Assembly: GCF_018882415.1 (NCBI RefSeq)
Contig: NZ_JACVOL010000001.1
Span: 706,253 to 770,252, forward strand
Source: Polynucleobacter sp. 86C-FISCH
Lineage (GTDB): Bacteria > Pseudomonadota > Gammaproteobacteria > Burkholderiales > Burkholderiaceae
Reading direction: 5' to 3'
DNA: 64,000 nucleotides
Notes under the pieces: model-generated
Seen by the model: only the letters and a program-made list of their open reading frames with translations
What the model was told of the DNA's origin: nothing
Databases searched by the model: none
Position numbers and translations under genes: made by a program
Shown: in pieces, positions 1-7,894 of the stretch
How the letters are laid out: every line of letters starts with the position of its first letter
Position numbering within the stretch: position 1 is the first letter of the stretch

Positions 1-189
1 AAACGCTAACAAAGCGAAAATGAAGGCAGAGCCAGCATCTAAGCCTGAGAAGAACTGCTTGGCGATAACGGCAGCCAAAGAACCGTAAAGATAAAAGTCG
101 TACCACTCAAAGACTGTACCTAATGAGGATGCAAAAATAACTTTGCGCTCTTCAGGGGTCATTGGGGCTGCTTTAGTTGATGTTGACAT
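1..189 (-). CDS. MFS transporter, MHS (metabolite:H+ symporter) family, N-terminal fragment
   Basis: Only the first 63 codons lie in the window; the gene continues past base 1. The start is the ATG at 189, preceded by an AGGAG ribosome-binding site. Residues 24-39 (GTVFEWYDFYLYGSLA) match the first membrane segment of MHS-type symporters of the ProP/KgtP/ShiA group, which import organic acids, osmolytes or aromatic compounds with protons across the inner membrane. The substrate cannot be told from this fragment. It is divergent from the gamma-glutamyltransferase-family gene. Confidence 0.85.
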   Translation of the reverse strand, partial: MSTSTKAAPMTPEERKVIFASSLGTVFEWYDFYLYGSLAAVIAKQFFSGLDAGSAFIFALLAF

Positions 190-333
190 CAGTAGCTCCT
201 AACTATTTTTATTAAATAAAAAAACAACGGGTCGATTATGCTTTGAAAAAATTCAAAGAAATCCACTAGTTAGGGTAATTCCCCATCAAATAGGATCGGG
301 GTTTTCCCGAGAAATCAGGAAACTAGAGGCAAT

Positions 334-363
334 TTCACAACATGTACTAGCCTAGCGTCTAAT
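334..363 (+). promoter_or_regulatory. Predicted sigma70 promoter of the ggt-family gene
   Basis: TTCACA at 334-339 and TCTAAT at 358-363 each match the sigma70 consensus at 5 of 6 positions and are 18 bp apart. Transcription would start near 370 and give a ~32-nt leader carrying GGAGACAC before the ATG at 402. Assigned by inspection only. Confidence 0.5.
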
Positions 364-401
364 GCAAAGGCAGAAGTTTATATATTGGAGACACAATAAC
401 C

Positions 402-2000
402 ATGCAACAAAAATGGGGAATTCGAGGAATGGCGGTAGCGCCACATTCCCTTGCATCTGAATCAGCTTTAGCAGTCCTTCGGGAAGGCGGCAACGCACTA
501 GAAGCCATGGTGGCTGCAGCCGCAACGATTGCAGTTGTCTATCCCCATATGAACTCAATAGGTGGCGACTCATTTTGGGTCGTTCACTCACCTGGCAAGG
601 CTATGGGTGGCATCGATGCTTGCGGTGCTGCAGCTGGTTTAGCTACCAAGCAATGGTATGCGGAGCGAGGTATTACTAAAGCCATTCCTTTTAGAGGGCC
701 CGTTGCTGCAAATACGGTTGCCGGAACTATCTCTGGCTGGGGTGCTGCTCACAAACTCTCCAAACAAGGATTGGGCGGGAAGATTCCCCTGTCTCGCTTA
801 TTGGCTGATGCCATTCATTACGCAGAAGCAGGTGTACCCGTTACTTATAGTCAATCAAGCTTGACTGCAAAGAAGCGGGAAGAACTCAGTTCCATTCCTG
901 GGTTTGCTAAAACTTTCTTAGTAGATGGCAAAGCACCAGCAGTTGGCAGCATCTTTAAACAAGAACGTCTAGCTAAAACCTTGCGTCAAATTGCCACTAA
1001 GGGAACGGACGATTATTACCGCGGTGATCTTGCTGAACTTCTTGCAAAAGAGTTAACCGACGTTGGCAGTCCATTGCGTCTCGATGACTTGCATCGTCAT
1101 CACGCCAAACTCATTGATCCCCTTGAACTCAAACATAGCCTGGGCAAGGTGTACAACATGATTCCACCTACTCAAGGTGTTGTGTCATTAATGATCATCG
1201 GGATCTTGGATCAGCTGAACTTAAAACGCTTTAAGGTCGACAGTGCTGAGTATGTGCATCACTGTGTTGAGGCTACTAAACAGGCGTTTAAGATTCGCGA
1301 TCAATTTGTCACTGATCCTGCGTACATGACAAAAAATGCACAGTCTTTCTTATCGCCTGCATTCTTAAAAAAACTTGCTAAGAATATTGATCCCAACAAA
1401 GCTTTACCTTGGGGCCAAGGCAAAGGACCGGCCGATACGATTTGGATGGGCGTGATTGATGGTGATGGCAATTGCGTCTCATTCATTCAAAGCATTTATC
1501 ACGAGTTTGGCGCAGGCATTGTGCTACCTAAATCTGGTGTGAACTGGCAAAACCGTGGCTGCAGTTTTTCGCTTGATCCCAATACACTGAATCACCTTGA
1601 GCCCTACAGAAAACCTTTCCATACTTTGAACCCGGCGATGGCTTTATTCAAAGATGGTCGTTCGATGGTTTATGGAACGATGGGTGGTGATGGTCAACCG
1701 CAAACTCAATGCGCAGTCTTTACTCGCACTGCCACTTACGGCTTAGACCCACAAGATGCCATTAGTCGTCCACGCTGGTTGCTTGGTCGCACTTGGGGCC
1801 AAACGAGCGATAGCTTAAAACTCGAGTCTCGCTTTAGTCCTTGGGTTGCAAAAGAACTGCATGCCCTAGGTCATGAGATAGAAATGCTCGATGCGTTTGA
1901 TGAAACCGTGGGGCATGCGGGTTGCATTATTCGTGACCCATCAGGTACTTTGCGAGGGGGATGGGATCCTCGCAGCGATGGTGCGGTTAGCGCGTTTTAG
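402..2000 (+). CDS. Gamma-glutamyltransferase family protein (Ntn hydrolase)
   Basis: The 532-residue protein has the whole gamma-glutamyltransferase fold: an N-terminal motif RGMAVAPHSLAS followed by LREGGNALEAMVAAAA, then the junction where such proenzymes self-cleave. Thr346 in GPADTIWMGVIDGDGN is the expected catalytic N-terminal nucleophile of the small subunit, and YGTMGGDGQPQTQ is the glycine-rich C-terminal motif. It would cleave gamma-glutamyl bonds (glutathione or related amides). There is no signal peptide, so it is probably cytoplasmic and closer to the YwrD-like branch than to periplasmic Ggt. GGAG lies 11 bases before the ATG. The last 14 bases overlap the convergent TRIC-family gene. 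Confidence 0.85.
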   Translation: MQQKWGIRGMAVAPHSLASESALAVLREGGNALEAMVAAAATIAVVYPHMNSIGGDSFWVVHSPGKAMGGIDACGAAAGLATKQWYAERGITKAIPFRGPVAANTVAGTISGWGAAHKLSKQGLGGKIPLSRLLADAIHYAEAGVPVTYSQSSLTAKKREELSSIPGFAKTFLVDGKAPAVGSIFKQERLAKTLRQIATKGTDDYYRGDLAELLAKELTDVGSPLRLDDLHRHHAKLIDPLELKHSLGKVYNMIPPTQGVVSLMIIGILDQLNLKRFKVDSAEYVHHCVEATKQAFKIRDQFVTDPAYMTKNAQSFLSPAFLKKLAKNIDPNKALPWGQGKGPADTIWMGVIDGDGNCVSFIQSIYHEFGAGIVLPKSGVNWQNRGCSFSLDPNTLNHLEPYRKPFHTLNPAMALFKDGRSMVYGTMGGDGQPQTQCAVFTRTATYGLDPQDAISRPRWLLGRTWGQTSDSLKLESRFSPWVAKELHALGHEIEMLDAFDETVGHAGCIIRDPSGTLRGGWDPRSDGAVSAF

Positions 2001-2616
2001 TAATAAACATTTTAGGCACGCGCAGATCCCAATAAATAGCGGCTGCGCGTAGCCCAAAAATTCCGAGCATACAAATCACAGAACCTTCAACCACATACTG
2101 TGGCAAGAAGTTCAGCACCAAAACATAAGCAACGCAACCCAAGGTCACCGGAATTGCATAAAGCTCATGCGACATGATTAGCGTTTTTCTGCCGGCAAGC
2201 ACATCACGCAATAGGCCACCACCGATCGCGGTGATTACCCCTAAGATGACAGGCGCAACTGGCAAACCAAAATTCATATTCCACGCTTTATCCGCACCCT
2301 GAATTGCAAATAGCGCGGCACCAAAACCATCGATGTACAACATCCAACGATAAATTTGCGGTTGGGTAAAAAACGATTCTGCGAAAAATGTCAGTACGCT
2401 TGCGCCTAAGGCAAGCCATACATATATTTGATTGTCCGACCAGAAAGTGGGAACTTCCAAAATAATGTCGCGAATAGTGCCTCCACCGATGGCAGTAATT
2501 AAACCCAACACTAATACACCAAAGAGGTCGACACCACGATCTGCAATGGCCAAAACCCCCGTGACCGCAAAGGCCATGGTTGCAATAATGCCGATCCAGA
2601 AATTAATCTCTTCCAT
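1987..2616 (-). CDS. TRIC-type cation channel family membrane protein (UPF0126, YicG-like)
   Basis: This hydrophobic 209-residue protein carries the duplicated UPF0126 glycine-rich motif: TAIGGGTIRD near residues 41-50 and TAIGGGLLRD near 126-136. It looks like a seven-helix inner-membrane protein of the prokaryotic TRIC cation-channel family. The ATG at 2616 (MEEINFW) is chosen over an upstream in-frame ATG at 2685, because homologues begin just before the first helix and the longer form would run into the maiA promoter region. Its 3' end overlaps the convergent ggt-family gene. Confidence 0.85.
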   Translation of the reverse strand: MEEINFWIGIIATMAFAVTGVLAIADRGVDLFGVLVLGLITAIGGGTIRDIILEVPTFWSDNQIYVWLALGASVLTFFAESFFTQPQIYRWMLYIDGFGAALFAIQGADKAWNMNFGLPVAPVILGVITAIGGGLLRDVLAGRKTLIMSHELYAIPVTLGCVAYVLVLNFLPQYVVEGSVICMLGIFGLRAAAIYWDLRVPKMFITKTR

Positions 2617-2706
2617 AACAAAGAGTCTAAAGCACTTTGCTTGCGCGCTAACTTGAATGACCTTTCTGAATATACTGTTAGCCATGAACTCCGATAAGGC
2701 ATCGAT

Positions 2707-3387
2707 ATGACCCCCAAGCTATACAGCTTTTGGCGTAGCTCTGCAGCCTATCGGGTACGTATCGCCCTCAATCTTAAGGGTATGGACTACGAAATTATTC
2801 CAATCCACCTCAGTAAAAATGGTGGCGAGCAAATGGGGGAGGTATATAGCAGCAAAAATCCCAATCGCTTAGTACCTTTATTTGAAGATGGGCAGAAAAG
2901 TATTCACCAATCCTTAGCAATTATTGAGTACCTTGAAGAAGTTCAGCCTGAGCCAACTCTTCTCCCCAAACTTGCTATTGATCGAGCTTGGGTGCGATCT
3001 ATTGCAATGGATATCACCAGCGATATTCACCCAATTAATAACGTTCGCGTACTCCGCTACCTCATCAAAAAACTCGGCATTAATAATGAAGCTAAAGATG
3101 AGTGGTACCAGCACTGGGTCAAAGTTGGGCTAGAGAGCATTGAAAAACAATTGAGCAATGACTCTAGGGTTGGAAGGTTTGCCTACGGCGATAATCCGGG
3201 CTTAATTGATATCTGCTTAGTGCCTCAGCTATTTAATGCACTCAGTGCAAAAGTAGATGTGGAACCCTACCCCACACTCATGAGGATTTTTCATGAGTGT
3301 ATGAAGTTGCCCGCTTTTATTGATGCATCCTGGGAAAAGCAAATCGATGCTGAAGGGTCAAACCCCGTTGCTCCACCACAGAAATAA
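2707..3387 (+). CDS. maiA: Maleylacetoacetate isomerase (zeta-class glutathione S-transferase)
   Basis: The 226-residue protein has the zeta-GST signature SSAAYRVRIAL at residues 11-21, which holds the catalytic serine and the glutathione-binding residues. A thioredoxin-like N-terminal half is followed by an all-helical C-terminal half. It would isomerise maleylacetoacetate to fumarylacetoacetate in tyrosine/homogentisate breakdown; some homologues act on maleylpyruvate instead. No other aromatic-degradation gene is adjacent, so the substrate is inferred from family only. The final 30 bases overlap the convergent AEC transporter gene. Confidence 0.85.
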   Translation: MTPKLYSFWRSSAAYRVRIALNLKGMDYEIIPIHLSKNGGEQMGEVYSSKNPNRLVPLFEDGQKSIHQSLAIIEYLEEVQPEPTLLPKLAIDRAWVRSIAMDITSDIHPINNVRVLRYLIKKLGINNEAKDEWYQHWVKVGLESIEKQLSNDSRVGRFAYGDNPGLIDICLVPQLFNALSAKVDVEPYPTLMRIFHECMKLPAFIDASWEKQIDAEGSNPVAPPQK

Positions 3388-4287
3388 TGAGAGCGTCAGC
3401 AAAGAGCTCACCGTAGTAATCAATACCACTCTAGAAATAATGCTGCCATCAGCTTTGTAATACTGAGCCAACATAAAAGGCCCGGTGCCAGTGGGCAAGG
3501 CGCTCAAAATCACAATTGCGCTTGCCCATAAATCAGGCAAGCCCAAAATCGGACTCGCAATAGTCCACGCAATTAAGGGTTGCAGAATTAACTTTGCCAA
3601 ACTAATACCCCATGCTCTTCCTCGAGCAGCAGTACTTTTTTGGATGAGAAACAAACCAATTGAAACTAAAGCGCATGGCGTAGAAGCGGCAGCTAAAAAT
3701 GAAATCACTTGGGCAACCGGATCATACAAAGTCCATTCACTAGAAGCCCATATCAAACCGGCGACTGGAGCTATAAGTAATGGATTGGTGCACAAGGATT
3801 TAATAACGCTTAAGACAATCTCATGCGACTTCTTATGTGACAAGATGCCAACCTCAATCAATACTGTTGCCAGGGCAAACATCACGAACACAATAAAAGT
3901 TGAAATAATGGCCGGAGCCAGCCCATCTTGACCAAGAGCAAGTGCGCACAATGGAATGCCCATGTATCCAGTATTTGAATAAGAAGCACTGAGCCCATCA
4001 AAGCTGGCGGCAGCTAAGTCTCGATGACGTATCCAGCTCACTAAAAGCACTAAGGCAAAAACAATTAAGCAACTCAGGAAAAATGCAGTGATAAAGCCAG
4101 GCTGCCACAGTGTTTGCCATCCGCTATTGGCGGCGAAGTTAAAGAGTTGCGCAGGCAAAGCCAGCCAAACAACAAACCGGTTTAACTCAGTAGAGGCATT
4201 GATGCCTAACTTACCAGCGCGCCCACCAACATACCCAATCAGTATGAGTAAGAAAACAGGTAGAACTACATTAAATACGTAGAGCAA
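3358..4287 (-). CDS. AEC (auxin efflux carrier) family transporter
   Basis: The 309-residue protein has about ten hydrophobic segments in two halves, beginning VVLPVFLLILIGYVGG, typical of AEC/MleP/YfdV-type carriers. Family members move organic acids such as malate or malonate across the inner membrane; the substrate here is unknown. It follows the gamma carbonic anhydrase gene by 15 bases on the same strand and is probably cotranscribed with it. The 3' end overlaps maiA by 30 bases. Confidence 0.85.
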   Translation of the reverse strand: MLYVFNVVLPVFLLILIGYVGGRAGKLGINASTELNRFVVWLALPAQLFNFAANSGWQTLWQPGFITAFFLSCLIVFALVLLVSWIRHRDLAAASFDGLSASYSNTGYMGIPLCALALGQDGLAPAIISTFIVFVMFALATVLIEVGILSHKKSHEIVLSVIKSLCTNPLLIAPVAGLIWASSEWTLYDPVAQVISFLAAASTPCALVSIGLFLIQKSTAARGRAWGISLAKLILQPLIAWTIASPILGLPDLWASAIVILSALPTGTGPFMLAQYYKADGSIISRVVLITTVSSLLTLSLFLWWSNGV

Positions 4288-4302
4288 AATTTATTGAGGG
4301 GG

Positions 4303-4827
4303 TTAGGCAATCTTTTTCAGCGTCTTGATATAACGCTGTGCATTTTTCACGTAACGTCCAGCGATGTCGTGAATCCCCGCTATTTGCTCCGTAGTTAGCT
4401 CTCTCACCGCTTTTGCTGGCGTTCCTAAAATCATAGAGCCATCCGGAAATTCTTTTCCTTCGGTAACGAGAGCACCAGCACCCACTAAGCAATTTTTACC
4501 AATCTTGGCGCCATTCAAAATTACTGCGCCAATGCCAATCAAACTGCCGTCGCCAATCTGACAACCGTGCAGCATCACTTGATGTCCAACGGTGACACCC
4601 TTACCAATAATGAGTGGATAGCCAGGATCGGTATGCAATACAGATGCGTCTTGCACATTACTACCTGCGCCAATTTGAATGAGGTCGTTATCGCCTCGGA
4701 TCACGACTTTGGGCCAGATGCTTGCATCTTGATGAAGCTCTACTTTGCCGATCACTTCTGCACTCTCAGCAACCCAAGCGCCCTCAGCTAAATGAGGGGC
4801 ATTTCCGTCTAGTTCAAATATAGCCAT
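4303..4827 (-). CDS. Gamma carbonic anhydrase family protein (left-handed beta-helix hexapeptide repeats)
   Basis: The 174-residue protein is built of hexapeptide repeats (for example [15 protein letters not shown]) and carries the three metal-ligand histidines His65, His82 and His87 (HTDPGY and VGHQVMLHG). It belongs to the YrdA/PaaY/CaiE group of trimeric gamma carbonic anhydrase-like proteins. Presence of all three ligands suggests metal binding, but carbonic anhydrase activity is not certain in this subgroup. It lies 56 bases downstream of amtB and 15 bases upstream of the AEC gene, all on the minus strand. Confidence 0.85.
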   Translation of the reverse strand: MAIFELDGNAPHLAEGAWVAESAEVIGKVELHQDASIWPKVVIRGDNDLIQIGAGSNVQDASVLHTDPGYPLIIGKGVTVGHQVMLHGCQIGDGSLIGIGAVILNGAKIGKNCLVGAGALVTEGKEFPDGSMILGTPAKAVRELTTEQIAGIHDIAGRYVKNAQRYIKTLKKIA

Positions 4828-4883
4828 GACTCATTATAGGTATGAATCAGGCTATAGATGAACAGCCTTGCACTAAAAATCAA

Positions 4884-6086
4884 TTACCAGTTAGGTTCAC
4901 GATCTGGTGATGAAGAAATGCGATGCACACTTAAATCAGCACCTTCAAATTCCTCTTCTTGAGACATGCGAATACCTAAGGTCGCCTTCAGGGCTCCGTA
5001 CACAACAAAACCACCGATCAGAGCGATACCTACACCTAAGGCGCTACCAATCAGCTGCCCGGTAAAAGTGATACCGCCGAGACCACCAAAAGCTTTGGTA
5101 CCAAAAATACCTGCGGCTAGACCTCCCCACAAACCGCACAAGCCGTGTAATGGCCAAACACCGAGAACATCATCCAACTTCCAGCGGTTTTGTACCAAGG
5201 TAAACATATATACAAACAGTCCACCAGCAACCAAACCAACAAATAAAGCGCCAAGGGGATGCATTAAATCTGAGCCTGCACAAACTGCTACCAAGCCAGC
5301 GAGAGGACCGTTATAGGTAAAGCCTGGATCATTACGACCAACTACCCAAGCGGCCAATGTGCCACCAACCATCGCCATTAAGGAGTTCATTGCAACCAAG
5401 CCACTGATCTTGTCGATTGTTTGCGCGCTCATCACGTTAAAGCCAAACCAACCTACCGCCAAAATCCAAGCGCCTAAAGCCAAGAAAGGAATGCTTGATG
5501 GGGGATGAGCAGAAATTTGACCTTCTTTTGTATAGCGGCCACGGCGAGCGCCTAAAAGAATAACGGCTGGTAAAGCAATCCAACCACCAACGGCATGCAC
5601 TACAACTGAACCAGCAAAGTCATGGAACTCTTCACCTGTTAAACCTTTAATCCAAGCCTGAATACCGTAATGTTGATTCCAGGCAATACCTTCGAAGAAG
5701 GGGTAAATAAAACCCACCAAGACAAAAGTAGCAATCAGCTGAGGATTAAATTTAGCGCGCTCTGCAATACCACCTGAAATGATTGCTGGAATAGCTGCAG
5801 CAAAGGTAAGCAAGAAGAAAAACTTCACTAACTCATAACCATTCTTCTCAGCGAGCAACTCTGCACCAGAGAAAAAGTTCACACCATAAGCGATGCTGTA
5901 ACCAATGAAGAAATACGCGATGGTTGAGACTGCAAAGTCCACCAAGATTTTGACCAAAGCATTTACCTGGTTCTTCTTGCGTACGGTTCCCAGCTCTAAG
6001 AATGCAAAGCCTGCATGCATGGCAAGAACCATGATTGCACCAAGCAAGATGAATAAAGCATCACTACCTGTTTTCAAAGTTTCCAT
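4884..6086 (-). CDS. amtB: Ammonium transporter
   Basis: The 400-residue Amt/Mep/Rh channel has eleven predicted membrane helices. The twin pore histidines are present as His164 (VVVHAVGG) and His314 (WPLHGLCG), corresponding to His168/His318 of E. coli AmtB. It imports ammonium through the inner membrane. The ATG at 6086 is chosen because a GAGGGGAA ribosome-binding site precedes it; an in-frame alternative start further upstream adds 17 residues unlike the family. There is no signal peptide. No glnK (PII) gene is adjacent, unlike the usual glnK-amtB pair. A palindrome resembling an NtrC site lies 64-80 bases upstream. Confidence 0.95.
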   Translation of the reverse strand: METLKTGSDALFILLGAIMVLAMHAGFAFLELGTVRKKNQVNALVKILVDFAVSTIAYFFIGYSIAYGVNFFSGAELLAEKNGYELVKFFFLLTFAAAIPAIISGGIAERAKFNPQLIATFVLVGFIYPFFEGIAWNQHYGIQAWIKGLTGEEFHDFAGSVVVHAVGGWIALPAVILLGARRGRYTKEGQISAHPPSSIPFLALGAWILAVGWFGFNVMSAQTIDKISGLVAMNSLMAMVGGTLAAWVVGRNDPGFTYNGPLAGLVAVCAGSDLMHPLGALFVGLVAGGLFVYMFTLVQNRWKLDDVLGVWPLHGLCGLWGGLAAGIFGTKAFGGLGGITFTGQLIGSALGVGIALIGGFVVYGALKATLGIRMSQEEEFEGADLSVHRISSSPDREPNW

Positions 6087-6149
6087 GAAATTTCCCCTCT
6101 TATTTTTTGCATCATTATGGGGAATAAAAAAGTCCAAAGAAGTGCGAGT

Positions 6150-6166
6150 TGCACCCTATTAGTGCA
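6150..6166 (-). promoter_or_regulatory. Candidate NtrC-binding site upstream of amtB
   Basis: On the minus strand the sequence is TGCACTAATAGGGTGCA, one mismatch from the NtrC pattern TGCACC-N5-GGTGCA. It sits upstream of the nitrogen-regulated type of gene amtB, which is the expected context. A convincing -24/-12 sigma54 element (GG-N10-GC) was not found between the site and the amtB start, which limits confidence. Confidence 0.5.
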
Positions 6167-6222
6167 TGAATTGCGGTATTTATGGTTTATTATCGTTTTT
6201 ACATACACCTAAGGGAGAACCC

Positions 6223-6585
6223 ATGAAGAAATTCCTCATTGCATTGGCTGCTTTAGCCTCTTTTTCAGGCTTTGCACAAGCACAAGAAACCATCAAAGTT
6301 TTAAGCACACAAGAACTCGCTAATGTTTGCAAACTCCCTGCAAGCCCAGAATCACGTAGTTTTTGCATTGGCTTCACAACTTCTGTTTATGAAACCTATT
6401 TAGCCACTCGTCATCCACAACGTGCAAAGCCATTTATTTGCGTTAAGCAACCAGCTCCAGCACGCGATGAAGTGATTGGTGATTTTGTAAAGTTTGCACA
6501 AAGCAACCCGCAAGTTGGCGACAAACCAGCAGCAGGTGTTTTCTTAGGCTTCTTAGCTTCACGCTTCCCTTGCGCCAGAAAATAA
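6223..6585 (+). CDS. Small exported protein, Rap1a/Tai-like family
   Basis: The 120-residue protein has a clean signal peptide (residues 1-20, ending SGFAQA). The mature part has four cysteines (NVCKLP, SFCIGF, FICVK, FPCAR), consistent with two disulfides in the periplasm. The pattern resembles Rap1a/Tai domain proteins. Some members are immunity proteins for type VI amidase effectors, but no effector gene is nearby, so that role is not supported here. The start at 6223 is preceded by AAGGGAG. It is divergent from amtB and followed 47 bases later by a lipoprotein gene. Confidence 0.65.
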   Translation: MKKFLIALAALASFSGFAQAQETIKVLSTQELANVCKLPASPESRSFCIGFTTSVYETYLATRHPQRAKPFICVKQPAPARDEVIGDFVKFAQSNPQVGDKPAAGVFLGFLASRFPCARK

Positions 6586-6632
6586 TTCCAGCGACTTAGC
6601 CAAACTAATACATTTTTAAAGGATCAGTTGAG

Positions 6633-6920
6633 ATGAAAAAAATTATCGCAATTACCGCAGCAACTTTAGCAATCGTTGGTTGCTCAAACATGAGCAATAC
6701 TGAACAACGCACACTCTCAGGCGCAGGCATTGGCGCAGCAGCTGGCGCTGTTGGCACTGCAATCTTCCACGGCAACCCTATCTGGGGCGCAGTTGGTGGT
6801 GCAGCTGTTGGCGCAGCTTCTGGTTATGTATACGACGCTTACAAGAAAGATCAAGCAGCTGAATACAACTCTGGCTATAACGCTGGAAAAAATAACCAGC
6901 CAGCTAAGGCGCCTAATTAA
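6633..6920 (+). CDS. Glycine-zipper outer-membrane-type lipoprotein
   Basis: The 95-residue protein starts with a lipoprotein signal (MKKIIAITAATLAIVGC) with the lipidation cysteine at position 17. A glycine-zipper segment at about residues 30-66 (GAGIGAAAGAVG, then GAVGGAAVGAASG) resembles the 2TM glycine-zipper domains of SlyB/Pcp-like and YMGG-type proteins. The charged tail is rich in Lys, Asn and Tyr. It is probably a small envelope lipoprotein of unknown function. An AAGGA ribosome-binding site precedes the ATG, and an intrinsic terminator follows at 6975-7009. Confidence 0.75.
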   Translation: MKKIIAITAATLAIVGCSNMSNTEQRTLSGAGIGAAAGAVGTAIFHGNPIWGAVGGAAVGAASGYVYDAYKKDQAAEYNSGYNAGKNNQPAKAPN

Positions 6921-6974
6921 GTCGTCCAACTAAGCTTTATATCCAGAGCCGTTGCGGCCTGGATGCAGCAAAAC

Positions 6975-7009
6975 AACCCAGCTTGTATTAATTTACTAGC
7001 TGGGTTTTT
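6975..7009 (+). terminator. Rho-independent terminator of the glycine-zipper lipoprotein gene
   Basis: AACCCAGCT (6975-6983) pairs with AGCTGGGTT (6998-7006) over a 14-base loop, with a T-run through 7009. The hairpin overlaps the last codons of the convergent osmC-like gene, which ends at 6988. Confidence 0.7.
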
Positions 7010-7377
7010 ATTTGGATCTGCCCAGCCAGCGCTTTATGAATTGGGCACTTATCAGCGATCTCTAGCAAGCGCTCTTTTTCTTCTGGACTTAAATTTCCCT
7101 GCAATTGAATTTCGCGAGAAAAGATTTCAACATCATCTATTCGCTCGATATCTACAGTCACAATGGCGTTCTCTAAATTCATTGCTTTGCGACCGGAATA
7201 CATTTTCAAAGTCATTGATGTGCAAGCAGCCAATGCAGCACCAAGATACTCATGAGGACTAGGTCCAGTTCCCTCGCCACCTTTAGAGACTTCCGCATCT
7301 GATAAGAAATGTAAATCACCAGCAGTCAATTTTTGCTGAAGTGGACCATCGCCAAACTGTGACACGACTTTTCTCAT
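6988..7377 (-). CDS. OsmC family peroxiredoxin-like protein
   Basis: The 129-residue protein has the two conserved cysteines of OsmC/Ohr proteins, Cys52 (LAACTSMTL) and Cys111 (DKCPIHK), which reduce organic hydroperoxides as a thiol pair. Homodimeric cytoplasmic OsmC-like enzymes protect against peroxide stress. It follows the rhodanese gene by 48 bases on the same strand, with AGGA before its ATG, so the two sulfur- or redox-linked proteins may be cotranscribed. A second, different OsmC-family gene lies at 38610. Confidence 0.85.
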   Translation of the reverse strand: MRKVVSQFGDGPLQQKLTAGDLHFLSDAEVSKGGEGTGPSPHEYLGAALAACTSMTLKMYSGRKAMNLENAIVTVDIERIDDVEIFSREIQLQGNLSPEEKERLLEIADKCPIHKALAGQIQIKTQLVN

Positions 7378-7425
7378 AAATATCCTAAAAAAATAATTGA
7401 TACCTGAACACGATTAAAGATGACT

Positions 7426-7839
7426 TTAACCGGAATGGGGTTTGCTTGCTTTTTCCACCGTTGGTAATTGTGCTTTCTTCCACGCACTAAAACCGCCCTC
7501 CAAATGACAAATATTTGGCACGCCCATTCTCTTTAGCGTTTGAGTGGATAGAGCTGAACGCCAAGCGGAGGCGCAGTACAAAACAAGCTGCTTACCTTCA
7601 CCGAAAATTGGCTTGTAATAAGGGCTATCGGGATCAACCCAGAACTCCAACATTCCTCTGGGGGCATGAAAAGCATTAGGAATCATGCCTTCTCGCTCCA
7701 ATTCACGAACATCACGAATATCCACAAACACCACATTGGGGTCTGTTAATAGTTGCTGCGCTTTTTCCAGAGGCAGAGTCTCGATTTCAGTCATCGCACT
7801 CTGAATGAGCTCTTGATATCCAATCTTTAATTTCACCAA
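7426..7839 (-). CDS. Rhodanese-like domain protein
   Basis: This single-domain 137-residue rhodanese has the segment VVFVDIRDVRELEREG and the active-site loop CASAWR with Cys89 as the persulfide-carrying residue. The ending HLEGGFSAWKKAQLP is typical of the family. It would transfer sulfane sulfur to an unidentified acceptor. It is divergent from the Na+/H+ antiporter gene and upstream of osmC on the same strand. Confidence 0.85.
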   Translation of the reverse strand: MVKLKIGYQELIQSAMTEIETLPLEKAQQLLTDPNVVFVDIRDVRELEREGMIPNAFHAPRGMLEFWVDPDSPYYKPIFGEGKQLVLYCASAWRSALSTQTLKRMGVPNICHLEGGFSAWKKAQLPTVEKASKPHSG

Positions 7840-7894
7840 AATCTCCTAAATTAACAATGCCTCATTTTTATTAAGTACCTGCTACCATTCTGCT

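Noticed and set aside
190-401. tRNA or small RNA in the divergent gap before the ggt-family gene
   Set aside because: No cloverleaf or T-loop sequence; only a promoter, a leader and short AT-rich repeats such as TTTGAA/TTCAAA are visible.
3485-3931. 148-codon plus-strand frame antisense to the AEC transporter gene
   Set aside because: Fully inside a well-supported membrane-protein gene on the other strand; no family features and no start signal.
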